Assembly (NCBI GenBank): GCA_011523655.1
Contig: WTGH01000059.1
Span: 1 to 64,000, forward strand
Direction: 5' to 3'
DNA: 64,000 nucleotides
Origin: Rhodospirillaceae bacterium
GTDB taxonomy: Bacteria > Pseudomonadota > Alphaproteobacteria > Bin65
The notes beneath the pieces are model-generated. The model searched no databases, was not told where the DNA came from, and saw only the letters and a list, made by a program, of their open reading frames with translations. Made by a program: the position numbers and the translations under genes. This document shows positions 8,952 to 17,517 of this stretch, piece after piece (the first letter of the stretch is position 1; each line of letters opens with the position of its first letter).

Positions 8952-9221
8952 CTAACGGCCGCCGAGGCGGATCGGGACAAGCGCTATCGTTTCGGTCCCG
9001 TCCCGGTCCTCCGCCGGGATGTCGGAGACGGCCGCAGGACGGGGAAGCGAGGCGCCTGACTCCACAAGGGCGTCGACTGCTTCTCCAACGACGGTTTCCG
9101 CGTCGGCGATCGCCGCCTCGACCGAATTCCCGCCGGCGTTGACAGGAAAGTCGACAAATGAAACGCCGAACGTCCTCCCGTCGTCGCTGTGCATGATCGC
9201 CGGATAAAGCTTGCGTGGCAT
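8952..9221 (-). CDS. HicB-like antitoxin-family protein, orphan
   Basis: Protein of 89 residues resembling the HicB partial RNase H fold: YPAIMHSDDGRTFGVSFVDFPV, then a helix with SVEAAIADAETVVGEAVDALVESG, then SLPRPAAVSD. HicB proteins usually neutralise a HicA mRNA interferase. No HicA-like gene (short double-stranded-RNA-binding fold) is visible on either side, so this is a solitary HicB. The ATG at 9221 is chosen over a longer frame to 9251 because it matches the family start. It lies 37 bases downstream of fabG on the same strand, in the place where acpP is normally found. A regulatory or degraded role is possible. Confidence 0.7.
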   Translation of the reverse strand: MPRKLYPAIMHSDDGRTFGVSFVDFPVNAGGNSVEAAIADAETVVGEAVDALVESGASLPRPAAVSDIPAEDRDGTETIALVPIRLGGR

Positions 9222-9258
9222 CGCGCTTCTTTTCTCTGGCCGGGGATGCAAGCCGACC

Positions 9259-9996
9259 TCACACCATAACCATCCCGCCGTTGACGTGGATCGTCTGGCC
9301 GGTGACCCAGGCCGCCTCGTCGCTCGCCAGGAAGACTGCGGCGCCGGCGATGTCGACCGGCTCGCCGATCCGCCCGGCGGGTATCCGTTCGAGCAGGCCG
9401 GCCTGCTGCTGCTCGCTCAGCGCGTCGGTCATGGGCGAGCGGACGAAGCCCGGCGCGATGCAGTTCAGCGTCACCCCGCGCGCCGCGACCTCGGCGGCCA
9501 TGCTCTTGGTCATGCCGATCATGCCGGCCTTCGCGGCGGCGTAGTTGGCCTGACCCGGATTGCCGGTGACGCCGACGATGGACGTGATGTTGACGATCCG
9601 GCCGTGGCGCCGGCGCATCATGCCGCGCAGGGCGGCACGGCTCAGGCGGAAGGCGGCGGTCAGGTTGACGTCGATCACGCTCTGCCACTGGTCGTCGGAC
9701 AGGCGCAGGGCGAGCATGTCCCGGGTCAGCCCGGCATTGTTGACCAGGATGTGCAGGTCGCCCAGGGCCTCCTCGACCCGGCCGGGCAGGGCCTCGGTCT
9801 CTTCGGGATCGCCCAGATTGGCGGGGACGGCATGGGCCCGCTCGCCCAAAGCTGCGGCGAGCGCATCAAGCGCCTCGCGCCGGGTGCCGGAGAGGGCGAC
9901 CGCCGCGCCCTGGGCGTGCAGGGCTGTCGCGATGGCCCCGCCGATGGCGCCCGAGGCGCCGGTGACGAGGGCGTTCCTGCCGGTAAGGTCGAACAT
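9259..9996 (-). CDS. fabG: 3-oxoacyl-ACP reductase FabG
   Basis: NADPH-dependent short-chain dehydrogenase (245 residues) that reduces 3-oxoacyl-ACP in fatty-acid elongation. The TGASGAIG nucleotide-binding loop is at residues 12-19, NNAG at 86-89, and the catalytic Ser139, Tyr152 and Lys156 (YAAAK) are in place. The C-terminal GQTIHVNGGM strand is typical of FabG. It follows fabD by 41 bases on the same strand, as in most alphaproteobacteria, but acpP and fabF do not follow. Confidence 0.95.
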   Translation of the reverse strand: MFDLTGRNALVTGASGAIGGAIATALHAQGAAVALSGTRREALDALAAALGERAHAVPANLGDPEETEALPGRVEEALGDLHILVNNAGLTRDMLALRLSDDQWQSVIDVNLTAAFRLSRAALRGMMRRRHGRIVNITSIVGVTGNPGQANYAAAKAGMIGMTKSMAAEVAARGVTLNCIAPGFVRSPMTDALSEQQQAGLLERIPAGRIGEPVDIAGAAVFLASDEAAWVTGQTIHVNGGMVMV

Positions 9997-10037
9997 GCTG
10001 CTGCCCCGAATGTGTGCCTTTCGCGCCGCCCGACCGG

Positions 10038-10979
10038 TCAGGCCGCGGCGAGGAATTTATCGATGTCGTCCGGCGAATTGACCGCCGTTCCCGTGAGGTC
10101 CGGGTCGATCCGGCGCGCCATGGTCGCCAGCACCTTGCCGGCGCCGAGTTCGATCAGTTCCGAACAGCCTGTGTCCCGGGCGAACAACATGCTCTCGCGC
10201 CAGCGCACCAGGCCGGTGACCTGCTGCACCAGCAGATCGCCGATGGTCGGGCCGTCGCTCACCGCCTGCGCCGTGACGTTGGCGATCAGCGGCACGGCCG
10301 GCATGCCGGGCGATACCCGTTCCAGCTCTCGGGCCATGACGTCCGCGGCCGGCTGCATCAGGCTGCAATGGAAGGGTGCGCTCACCAGCAATTTCATGGC
10401 GCGGCGCACGCCCATGTCCTGCGCCGCCGCGATCGCCCGGTCGATGGCGCCGGCATGGCCGCTGATCACGACCTGGCCGGTCGCGTTGTCGTTGGCGATG
10501 GCGCACACCTCGTCCCCCGCCGCCGCGGCCACGGCTCCTTCCGCCTGCTCAAGCGTGGCGCCGAGCAGGGCGGCCATCGCGCCGTCGCCGACCGGTACCG
10601 CCGCCTGCATCGCCCGGCCGCGCGCCTTGAGCAGCCGTGCGGCATCGGCGAGGGCAAACGCGCCGGCCGCGCACAGCGCCGAATATTCGCCCAGCGAATG
10701 GCCGGCCACGAAGCGCGCCTTGTCGGCAAGGATCAGCCCGGCCTCCTCCAGCGTGCGCAGGACGGCCAGGCTGACCGCCATCAGGGCGGGTTGCGCATTT
10801 TCGGTCAGGGTCAGCTCCTCGCCCGGCCCGTCGAACATCAGCCGGGAGAGACTCTGGGAGAGCGCATCGTCCACCTCCTCGAACACCAGCCGGGCGGCGG
10901 CCGAAGCCTCGGCAAGGTCCCGGCCCATGCCGACGGCCTGGGAACCCTGCCCTGGAAAGACGAAAACGCGCTCTGCCAT
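10038..10979 (-). CDS. fabD: Malonyl-CoA:ACP transacylase FabD
   Basis: Transfers malonyl from CoA to acyl-carrier protein to start fatty-acid elongation. The 313-residue protein starts with VFVFPGQGSQAVGMG, has the catalytic Ser95 in GHSLGEYSA and His204 in SAPFHCSLM, and the small ferredoxin-like subdomain between about residues 125 and 195. The conserved GAGKVLATM near the C-terminus is present. It heads the fabD-fabG unit and is divergent from the rpsF operon, a common arrangement in this class. Confidence 0.96.
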   Translation of the reverse strand: MAERVFVFPGQGSQAVGMGRDLAEASAAARLVFEEVDDALSQSLSRLMFDGPGEELTLTENAQPALMAVSLAVLRTLEEAGLILADKARFVAGHSLGEYSALCAAGAFALADAARLLKARGRAMQAAVPVGDGAMAALLGATLEQAEGAVAAAAGDEVCAIANDNATGQVVISGHAGAIDRAIAAAQDMGVRRAMKLLVSAPFHCSLMQPAADVMARELERVSPGMPAVPLIANVTAQAVSDGPTIGDLLVQQVTGLVRWRESMLFARDTGCSELIELGAGKVLATMARRIDPDLTGTAVNSPDDIDKFLAAA

Positions 10980-11079
10980 GACCTGTCTTGCTGCCGTGTC
11001 GCGGGTCGCCGGTTCTTAGCCCGGACCTCTGACCGTTGTCACGGGCCGACATGCGGCAATAGCGTGCCGGGCCGGACCC

Positions 11080-11107
11080 TTGCGCCGGTACGGCCGCGCC
11101 GTATATT
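11080..11107 (+). promoter_or_regulatory. Candidate promoter for the rpsF operon
   Basis: TTGCGC at 11080-11085 and TATATT at 11102-11107, separated by 16 bases, resemble housekeeping -35 and -10 boxes. Transcription would begin near 11114, leaving a leader of about 210 bases before the rpsF start. This is a pattern match only. Confidence 0.45.
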
Positions 11108-11196
11108 CCGCGCTTGCCATATCTCCTTGCCGGGGTGAGGGCGCGTCGTTCCGAGACTCCGGCTAGACCTGTGCGGCTGGTCTCTTTTGCACGGCG

Positions 11197-11269
11197 CCGG
11201 CCCGCTCCCCCGCCCGGCCACCCATTCAAGGATAATCCCGTTGGGTGGCCGGGCGGGGGAGCGGGCCGG
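11197..11269. repeat. Perfect 28-bp inverted repeat in the rpsF leader
   Basis: Bases 11197-11224 are the exact reverse complement of 11242-11269, separated by a 17-base loop (11225-11241). The arms are almost entirely G+C. In RNA this would be a 28-bp perfect hairpin within the rpsF leader, about 55 bases before the start codon. No U-run follows the second arm, so it is not a classical terminator on either strand. It could be a ribosomal-protein autoregulatory element, a processing site or a dispersed palindrome. The family-known S6:S18 leader motif was not recognised here. Confidence 0.85.
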
Positions 11270-11325
11270 AACCGCAAATCAAATACCAGCGGCAGGTCGC
11301 GAAACAGCCGTAAGGAGGGTTTGTT

Positions 11326-12174
11326 TTGCCGTATTACGAATGCGTGTATCTCGCGCGCCAGGACATTGCCGCCAGCCAGGTCGATGCCCTGAGCGACGAC
11401 TTCGCCGAAACGATCGCCGAGGGCGGCGGCGAGGTGAAGAAGCGGGAATACTGGGGCCTCCGCAATCTCGCCTACCGGGTCAAGAAGAACCGCAAGGCGC
11501 ATTATGTGCTGATGAATATCGATGCGCCGGCATCCGCGGTGCACGAGATGCAGCGCCTGATGCGGCTCAACGCCGACGTGCTGCGCGAACTTACCCTGCG
11601 GGTCGACGAGCTGAACGAGGGGCCGTCGATCATGATGCAGCGGCGCGAGGAACGGCGCGACCGCGGCGAGCGGCGCAGCCGGCGCGACGAGGAGCGTCGG
11701 GCGGAGCGGGCGGCCGCCGCAGAGAAGCAGGCTGGCGACAAGGCGCCCGCCGAAGACGCGCCTGCGAAAAAGCCGGCCGAAGAAAAGCCAGCCGAAGAAG
11801 CGCCAGTCGAAGAGGCCGTCGAAAAAGCCGCCGAAAAAGCCGCCGAAAAAGCCACCGAAAAAGCCACCGAAAAAGCCACCGGGAAACCGGCCGAAGACTC
11901 CGCAGGGGAAACGGCTGAAGCGGCGCCTGCCGAGGCCGCCGCCGAAGAAGCGCCGGTCGAGGAGGCTGCCGCCGAAGCTGCCGAGGAAACCGTGGAAGAG
12001 GGTTTGAAACCCTCCCCTGCAGAAGCCGGGAATGCCGCTGAAGAAGCGTCCGCCGAAGAAGCGGCAGAAGCCGAAGAGGCCGCGGAGCCCGAAAAATCCG
12101 TCGCTGGGGATTCTGCCGAAGACGCTGAAGACGCCGCCGAAAAGACCGCCGAAAGCAAAGGGGGAGACGCCTGA
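11326..12174 (+). CDS. rpsF: 30S ribosomal protein S6 with long acidic tail
   Basis: The first ~95 residues are a normal S6: [11 protein letters not shown], then [30 protein letters not shown] and [11 protein letters not shown]. After a basic stretch ([20 protein letters not shown]) follows a low-complexity tail of about 150 residues rich in Ala, Glu and Lys, making 282 residues against the usual 95-150. The tail contains tandem 12-base repeats encoding EKAA or EKAT five times (around 11820-11880). The start codon is TTG at 11326, preceded by AAGGAGGG; no in-frame ATG exists near it. Its stop overlaps the rpsR ATG by one base. S6 binds the 30S platform with S18. Confidence 0.95.
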   Translation: MPYYECVYLARQDIAASQVDALSDDFAETIAEGGGEVKKREYWGLRNLAYRVKKNRKAHYVLMNIDAPASAVHEMQRLMRLNADVLRELTLRVDELNEGPSIMMQRREERRDRGERRSRRDEERRAERAAAAEKQAGDKAPAEDAPAKKPAEEKPAEEAPVEEAVEKAAEKAAEKATEKATEKATGKPAEDSAGETAEAAPAEAAAEEAPVEEAAAEAAEETVEEGLKPSPAEAGNAAEEASAEEAAEAEEAAEPEKSVAGDSAEDAEDAAEKTAESKGGDA

Positions 12175-12401
12175 TGGCCCGCCGCCCGTTTTTCCGCCGC
12201 CGCAAGAGCTGCCCCTTCTCCGGCCCTAACGCGCCGAAGATCGATCATATGGACGTCAAGCTGCTGCAGCGCTTCATGTCGGAGCGCGGCAAGATCGTGC
12301 CGAGCCGCATTACCGCGGTGTCGGCCAAGAAGCAGCGCGAACTGTCCCGGGCGATCAAGCGCGCGCGCTTCCTGGCCCTGATCCCCTACGTTTCGGGCTA
12401 G
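12174..12401 (+). CDS. rpsR: 30S ribosomal protein S18
   Basis: Basic 75-residue protein with the family pattern: [15 protein letters not shown] at the N-terminus, then [53 protein letters not shown]. It pairs with S6 on the 30S platform. The ATG overlaps the rpsF stop (TGATG), indicating translational coupling, and rplI begins 13 bases downstream. Confidence 0.97.
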   Translation: MARRPFFRRRKSCPFSGPNAPKIDHMDVKLLQRFMSERGKIVPSRITAVSAKKQRELSRAIKRARFLALIPYVSG

Positions 12402-12413
12402 GAGGGCCGCGCC

Positions 12414-13094
12414 ATGGACGTGATCCTGCTCGAGCGGATCGAGAAGCTCGGCCAGATGGGCGATATCGTCTCCGTCAAGCCCGGCTTTGCCCGCAACTAC
12501 CTGCTGCCGCAGCGCAAGGCGCTGCGCGCGACCGACGACAATGTCGCCCGGTTCGAGGCGCGCAAGGCGCAGCTCGAAGCGGACAACCTGACCCGCAAGG
12601 CCGAAGCCGAATCGGTCGTCGATAAGATGGAGGGTGCGGCCGTCACGGCAATCCGCAACGCCGGCGAGGCGGGCCAGCTCTACGGCTCGGTCAGCGCGCG
12701 CGACATCGCCGATGGCCTCACCGAAGCCGGCTACACGGTCGACAAGCGCCAGGTCGTCATCGAGCATCCGATCAAGATGCTCGGCGTGTTCCCGATCCGC
12801 GTCGTGCTGCATCCGGAGGTGTCGGTCACCGTCACGGTCAACGTCGCGCGCTCGCCGGAGGAAGCGCAGATGCAGGCCGAACGCGCCGCCCGCGGCGAAG
12901 ACCCGGTGGTGCTCGGCCGGGCCGAAGGCGACGAGGATACGCTCAACGACGAAGTCGCCATTGCCATGATGGACCGCGAGGAGCGCCGCGCCGCCCGCGA
13001 AGCCGCCAAGGCCGCGGAGGCCGAGGCAGAGGCTGCCGCCGAAGCCGCCCGCCGGGCGATGCTCGACCCGGTCGAGGGCGAACAGCCGGGCTGA
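12414..13094 (+). CDS. rplI: 50S ribosomal protein L9 with C-terminal extension
   Basis: Residues 1-50 are the L9 N-domain ([24 protein letters not shown], then [11 protein letters not shown]), joined by the long charged helix to a C-domain with [16 protein letters not shown] and [14 protein letters not shown]. That accounts for about 150 residues. A further 60-75 residues rich in Ala, Glu and Arg extend the protein to 226, longer than the usual 148-190. L9 spans from the L1 stalk base and affects reading-frame maintenance. It is the last gene of rpsF-rpsR-rplI and is followed by repeat-containing non-coding DNA. Confidence 0.95.
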   Translation: MDVILLERIEKLGQMGDIVSVKPGFARNYLLPQRKALRATDDNVARFEARKAQLEADNLTRKAEAESVVDKMEGAAVTAIRNAGEAGQLYGSVSARDIADGLTEAGYTVDKRQVVIEHPIKMLGVFPIRVVLHPEVSVTVTVNVARSPEEAQMQAERAARGEDPVVLGRAEGDEDTLNDEVAIAMMDREERRAAREAAKAAEAEAEAAAEAARRAMLDPVEGEQPG

Positions 13095-13163
13095 ATGGGC
13101 CGGCGGCGGTCGATCTGCGCCGCACACCCTTTCCCGTCATCCCGACCGGCGCACACCCTCTCC

Positions 13164-13286
13164 CGTCATCCCGACCGACCGAAGGGAGTGGAGGGATCTC
13201 GGCTCGGCACGAAACACCAGCCCTGAACGACGGCGACGGGATTCCTCCACTGCGCGATCGTTCCGATCGCTCCGGTCGGAATGACG
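13164..13286. repeat. Palindromic intergenic repeat, copy 1
   Basis: Starts CGTCATCCCGACCG (13164-13177) and ends with CGGTCGGAATGACG (13273-13286), which are reverse complements with one mismatch. Internally GGAGTGGAGGGATCTC on the left is loosely matched by ATTCCTCCACTGCGC on the right. A further half-site, CGTCATCCCGACCGG, lies just upstream near 13135. Most of the 13095-13461 spacer is this repeat; no gene is seen in it. The same termini recur in copy 2 at 14550-14686. Confidence 0.7.
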
Positions 13287-13319
13287 ACTGTAGGCAATCG
13301 GGACGGCCGGGAAGCCGGA

Positions 13320-13345
13320 CATGACAAATCATGACGTTTCATGAC
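13320..13345 (-). repeat. Phased GTCATG repeat, copy 1
   Basis: Three GTCATG units at exact 10-base spacing on the minus strand (GTCATG-AAAC-GTCATG-ATTT-GTCATG). The same arrangement, with AAAT as first spacer, recurs at 60993, 61276 and 61608. One helical turn between units suggests a protein-binding array, but no function is known to me. Confidence 0.7.
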
Positions 13346-13461
13346 AGTCCGAAGAGTGTCTCCGAACGGTGCGGAGTCCGTCGTCGCGGCAAAATGATCC
13401 TTGGTCCGGCGGCGCGTCACCGGCAGGCAGGCGGCGCACACCGGCGTCGAAGGGGAGAAGC

Positions 13462-14517
13462 ATGACGGAGACGATGCGCGCCGCTTTTCTGGAGGGGCAT
13501 GAGGGGATCGGCAGCCTGACGATCGGCCGGCGGCCGAAGCCGGAGCCGGGCCATGGCGAGGTGCTGATCCGGATCGCCGCGGCCGGCCTGAACCGCGTCG
13601 ACCTTTACATGGCGAACGACGGCTCGGGCTTCCGCCACCAACTGCCGCTCACGCTCGGCGTCGACGGCGCCGGCGTGATCGAGGCGCTCGGCCCCGGCTG
13701 CACGGCGCGCAGCGTCGGCGAGCGGGTCGTCATCTACCCGGCGCGCTACGGCCTCGACGAATTCACCCGGCGCGGCGACCAGATGCTGTCCTTTTCGCGC
13801 GCCATTCCCGGCGAGAATATCGACGGCTGCTTCGCCGACTATATCGCGATGCCCGAGGCCTGCGCCTTCCCGATCGCCGACGATCTCGGCTTCCTGGAGG
13901 CCGCCGTGCTGCCGACCGCCTATCTCACGGCCTGGCGCGCCGTGACCACCGCCGGGCAGGTGCGCTCGGCGGACTGGGTGCTGATCCACGGCGTCGGCGG
14001 CGGCGGCTCGACGGCCGCCCTGCAGTTCTGCGCCATGCGGCGGGCCAGGACCATCGTCACCTCCTCCTCCGACGCCAAGCTGGCCGCGGCGCGCGAGCGC
14101 GGCGCCACGCATACGATCAACTACCGGGAGCAGGACGTGCTGGCCGAAGTGCGGCGGATCACGGAAAGGCGCGGCGTCGACGTGGTGATCGAGAATGTCG
14201 GGGCGGACACTTGGGGTATATCGCTCAGGGCGCTGGTCGGCGGCGGCCGCCTCGTCGTCTTCGGCGCGACCACCGGGCCCAACCCGCCGGCCGATCTCCA
14301 GCGGGTCTTCATCCGCCAGCTGCACATCATCGGCGTGACCATCGGCAACTTCGAGGAATTCCGCACCCTGGTCGACGCCGCCGAACGCAAGCTGTTCGTG
14401 CCGGCGATCGACCGGGTGGTGCCGCTGGAAGACGTGCCGGACGGCCTGGCCTATCTCGAATCCGGCCGACAGACCGGCAAGATCGCCGTCGCCGTCGATC
14501 CCGCGCTGTGCGGGTGA
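13462..14517 (+). CDS. Quinone-oxidoreductase-like medium-chain dehydrogenase
   Basis: NAD(P)H-dependent MDR-superfamily enzyme of 351 residues. The N-terminal GroES-like fold (about 1-125) contains AAAGLNRVDLYM and LTLGVDGAGVIEALG; the Rossmann half has VHGVGGGGSTAALQF-like loop around residue 176 and TIVTSSSDAKLAAARERGATHTINYREQD, followed by GVDVVIENVG. Neither the catalytic Cys/His zinc ligands nor the four-Cys structural zinc lobe of alcohol dehydrogenases is visible, so a zinc-free reductase of quinones or enones is more likely than an alcohol dehydrogenase. The ATG at 13462 follows AAGGGGAG. It is flanked on both sides by members of one palindromic repeat family. Confidence 0.85.
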   Translation: MTETMRAAFLEGHEGIGSLTIGRRPKPEPGHGEVLIRIAAAGLNRVDLYMANDGSGFRHQLPLTLGVDGAGVIEALGPGCTARSVGERVVIYPARYGLDEFTRRGDQMLSFSRAIPGENIDGCFADYIAMPEACAFPIADDLGFLEAAVLPTAYLTAWRAVTTAGQVRSADWVLIHGVGGGGSTAALQFCAMRRARTIVTSSSDAKLAAARERGATHTINYREQDVLAEVRRITERRGVDVVIENVGADTWGISLRALVGGGRLVVFGATTGPNPPADLQRVFIRQLHIIGVTIGNFEEFRTLVDAAERKLFVPAIDRVVPLEDVPDGLAYLESGRQTGKIAVAVDPALCG

Positions 14518-14549
14518 CGGGGCAGAGTCGCCGCCTCGCACACCAACCG

Positions 14550-14686
14550 TCGTCATATCGACCGGAGCCCCGGATTCAATCCGGGGCGGAGCGGAGATAT
14601 CTTTCCGGCACTGCGCAGGGGACCGAAGCACCGTGCGGGAAAGATTTCTCCACTACGCGGTTTGCGCCGCTTCGGTCGAAATGACG
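14550..14686. repeat. Palindromic intergenic repeat, copy 2
   Basis: Begins CGTCATATCGACCG (14550-14563) and ends CGGTCGAAATGACG (14673-14686), reverse complements with one mismatch and the same termini as copy 1. Inside, GGAGATATCTTTCC and GGAAAGATTTCTCC are also complementary, giving a long imperfect hairpin. It fills the spacer between the convergent dehydrogenase and aldolase genes and may act as a bidirectional terminator. Confidence 0.7.
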
Positions 14687-14705
14687 GTAGAGTTGGGAGA
14701 GCGAA

Positions 14706-15437
14706 CTACCGCCCGCCCGCCGCCCGGCCTGCGCGGGCGGCCCAGTAGTCCCAGGCGCGTTTCAGCGGGTTGGCGCCGGTGTTGGTCGCCCAGGACAGCG
14801 CCATCTCGCCGGGGGACAGGAAGCGGATATCGCCGAGCGGACCGGCGGCGAGCAGGAGCGCGGCATTGGTTTCGAGATAGATGACCTTCATCACCGTGTC
14901 GCGCAGGCCGGCGCCGGTGACGACGCAGCCGTGGCCGCGCATCAGGGCGACGCTGTTTCCGGCAAGAGTCCGCGCCAGGTCTTCGCCCTGCTCCAGGGTC
15001 GTGACCAGCATGTTGGTGTCGCCGAAGCGCTCGGCGATGTCCCAGACCGGGACCGTATCGCCGATGCCGGACGCCATGTGGAAGACCGGCTTCAGCGGTG
15101 CGCCGGTGACGCCGAAGGGGATCACCGAGAGGCTGTGGTTGTGGACGATGCAGCCGACGTCCGGTCGCGCCGCATAGATTGCGCCGTGGATCGGCCGCTC
15201 CAGGTAGAGCGCCCGCGTTTCGCCCGCCGAAGGCCCGGCGGGTGCGCCGTCCAGGCCAAGGGCGACAATATCGCCTTCGTCCACCAGCTCCGGGCTGCGC
15301 GAGACCGAGATCATGTAGCGGCCGGCGTCCTCCGGATCGCGCAGGCTGACGTGGCCGAAGCCGTCGACCACCCCTTCATGGGCCAGGATCCGGTTGGCCG
15401 TCACCAGATCGGCGATCAGCGCGTTCCTGTCGGTCAT
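14706..15437 (-). CDS. Class II aldolase/adducin family protein
   Basis: Metal-dependent aldolase-fold protein of 243 residues. Family elements are [10 protein letters not shown] near residue 27, the loop [11 protein letters not shown], and [11 protein letters not shown] at about 110, whose two histidines together with the later His in [10 protein letters not shown] form the metal site. A YLE segment ([11 protein letters not shown]) follows. Close relatives act on sugar phosphates such as fuculose-phosphate, or are decarboxylase-like, so the substrate is unclear. The ATG at 15437 follows GGAAGGGAAG and opens the usual N-terminus. Divergent from aspS. Confidence 0.85.
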   Translation of the reverse strand: MTDRNALIADLVTANRILAHEGVVDGFGHVSLRDPEDAGRYMISVSRSPELVDEGDIVALGLDGAPAGPSAGETRALYLERPIHGAIYAARPDVGCIVHNHSLSVIPFGVTGAPLKPVFHMASGIGDTVPVWDIAERFGDTNMLVTTLEQGEDLARTLAGNSVALMRGHGCVVTGAGLRDTVMKVIYLETNAALLLAAGPLGDIRFLSPGEMALSWATNTGANPLKRAWDYWAARAGRAAGGR

Positions 15438-15510
15438 CGATGCTTCCCTTCCTTCGCCGGCCCGCAGCCGAATCCGCGCCCGGCCGACTTTACCGCGCGG
15501 ATACCGCCGC

Positions 15511-15538
15511 TTGACAGGCTTTCGGCGGTCGCTACTTG
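15511..15538 (+). promoter_or_regulatory. Possible aspS promoter
   Basis: A perfect TTGACA at 15511-15516 is followed after 16 bases by TACTTG, a poor -10 match. It lies about 70 bases ahead of the aspS start in the divergent spacer. Confidence 0.3.
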
Positions 15539-15608
15539 TCGGCTGCGGGCTCTGCCGCCGGGCCTGCCGGATATTCCCAGACAGAGTCGACCACGCCGGG
15601 CGCTTTCG

Positions 15609-17390
15609 ATGCATCCCTTTCGCACGCATACATGCGGCGCGCTGCGCGCCGAGCATACGGGGCAGACGGCCCGCCTGTCCGGCTGGGTCCACCGCAAGCG
15701 CGATCACGGCAACCTGCTGTTCCTCGACCTGCGCGACCATTACGGCGTGACCCAATGCGTCGCCGAAGTGGGCGATCCGGCGTTCGCCGTCATGGACGAA
15801 GTCAAGCTGGAGAGCGTGCTGACGGTGACCGGCCCGGTCGTCGAACGCTCCGACGATACGGTCAACCCGAACCTGCCGACCGGCCATGTCGAGGTGAAGG
15901 TGGCCGAGGCGCATGTCGAATCCGCCGCCGCGCCGCTGCCGCTCCAGGTCAACAGCGACACCGACTATGGCGAGGAGGTGCGCCTGCGCCACCGCTTTCT
16001 CGACCTGCGGCGCGAGAAGATGCAGCGCAACATCGCCTTGCGCTCGGACGTCATCGCCTCGATCCGCCGGCGCATGATCGACCAGGGCTTCCGCGAGTTC
16101 CAGACGCCGATCCTGACCGCCGGCTCGCCCGAGGGCGCGCGCGACTATCTGGTGCCGTCGCGCCTTCATCCAGGCCGCTTCTATGCGCTGCCCCAGGCGC
16201 CGCAGATGTTCAAGCAGCTACTGATGATCGCGGGCTTCGACAAGTACTTCCAGATCGCGCCCTGCTTCCGCGACGAGGACGCCCGCGCCGACCGCTCGCC
16301 CGGCGAGTTCTACCAGCTCGATTTCGAGATGAGCTTCGTGACCCAGGAGGACGTGTTCGCCGCGCTGGAGCCGGTTTTGCACGGCGTGTTCGGGGAGTTC
16401 GGCGGCGGTCGGGCGGTGACAGTGCCGCCGTTCCCGCGCATCCCCTTCGACGAGGCGATGCTGAAATACGGCACCGACAAGCCGGACCTGCGCAACCCGC
16501 TCGAAATCGTCGACGTCACCGAGGCATTCCGCGGCTCCGGCTTCAAGATCTTTGCAAGGCTGATCGAGCAGGGCGCCGTCGTGCGCGCCGTGCCCGGGCC
16601 GGGCGCCGGAAGCCGCGCCTTCTGCGACCGCATGAACGGCTGGGCGCAGGACCAGGGCAAACCCGGCCTCGGCTATATCTTCTGGCGCGAGGGCGCGGGC
16701 GCCGGGCCGATCGCCAACAATCTCGGTCCGGAGCGCGTTGCGCAGATCGCGGAAGCCGCCGGCGCGGTGGACGGCGACGCGGTCTTCTTCGTCTGCGACA
16801 AGCCGAAGGCCGCGGCCGAGTTCGCCGGCACCGTGCGCACGAAGGTCGGCGAGGAACGCGGCCTCATCGCGCAGGACCGGTTCGATTTCTGCTGGATCGT
16901 CGACTTCCCGATGTACGAGATCGACGAGGCGACTGGCCGGTTGGACTTCAGCCACAACCCCTTTTCGATGCCCCAGGGCGGGCTGGAGGCGCTGGAGCGG
17001 GACGATCCGCTGGCGATCAAGGCTTTCCAGTACGACATCGTGTGCAACGGGGTCGAACTGTCCTCCGGCGCGATCCGGAACCACCGGCCGGAAATCATGG
17101 TCAAGGCGTTCGAGATTGCCGGCTATTCGGCAGCCGATCTGGAAGAACATTTTTCCGGCATGCTGAACGCGCTGAAATTCGGCGCGCCGCCTCATGGCGG
17201 CTCGGCGCCGGGCATCGACCGCATCGTCATGCTGCTCGCCGACGAGCCCAATATCCGCGAGGTCATCGCCTTCCCGATGAACCAGCAGGCCGAGGACCTG
17301 ATGATGAGCGCGCCCGCCGAAGTGCCGGAGGAGCGGATACGCGAACTGCATATCCGGCTGCAAGTGCCGGCCAAAGCAAAGGCGGAGTAG
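15609..17390 (+). CDS. aspS: Aspartyl-tRNA synthetase
   Basis: Class IIb aminoacyl-tRNA synthetase, 593 residues. The N-terminal OB-fold anticodon-binding domain ([24 protein letters not shown]) is followed by motif 1 ([24 protein letters not shown]), motif 2 ([24 protein letters not shown]), the GAD insertion domain, and motif 3 ([14 protein letters not shown]) near the C-terminus. The ATG at 15609 gives the standard N-terminus; the open frame extends upstream across the divergent aldolase gene and is not used. Because GatB is also encoded here, the enzyme may charge both tRNA-Asp and tRNA-Asn; that is inference. Confidence 0.97.
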   Translation: MHPFRTHTCGALRAEHTGQTARLSGWVHRKRDHGNLLFLDLRDHYGVTQCVAEVGDPAFAVMDEVKLESVLTVTGPVVERSDDTVNPNLPTGHVEVKVAEAHVESAAAPLPLQVNSDTDYGEEVRLRHRFLDLRREKMQRNIALRSDVIASIRRRMIDQGFREFQTPILTAGSPEGARDYLVPSRLHPGRFYALPQAPQMFKQLLMIAGFDKYFQIAPCFRDEDARADRSPGEFYQLDFEMSFVTQEDVFAALEPVLHGVFGEFGGGRAVTVPPFPRIPFDEAMLKYGTDKPDLRNPLEIVDVTEAFRGSGFKIFARLIEQGAVVRAVPGPGAGSRAFCDRMNGWAQDQGKPGLGYIFWREGAGAGPIANNLGPERVAQIAEAAGAVDGDAVFFVCDKPKAAAEFAGTVRTKVGEERGLIAQDRFDFCWIVDFPMYEIDEATGRLDFSHNPFSMPQGGLEALERDDPLAIKAFQYDIVCNGVELSSGAIRNHRPEIMVKAFEIAGYSAADLEEHFSGMLNALKFGAPPHGGSAPGIDRIVMLLADEPNIREVIAFPMNQQAEDLMMSAPAEVPEERIRELHIRLQVPAKAKAE

Positions 17391-17517
17391 GTAGGGCGCC
17401 ACGATTCCCGTCGATATCGGGCTTGTCCGCAAGTTCGTCCGGATTATCCTGCGTGGGCGGAGTCCGGCCGCGGCGCGGTCGTTGCGCGCGGGCCCGGAAG
17501 TCCGGATCGGATGCGCC

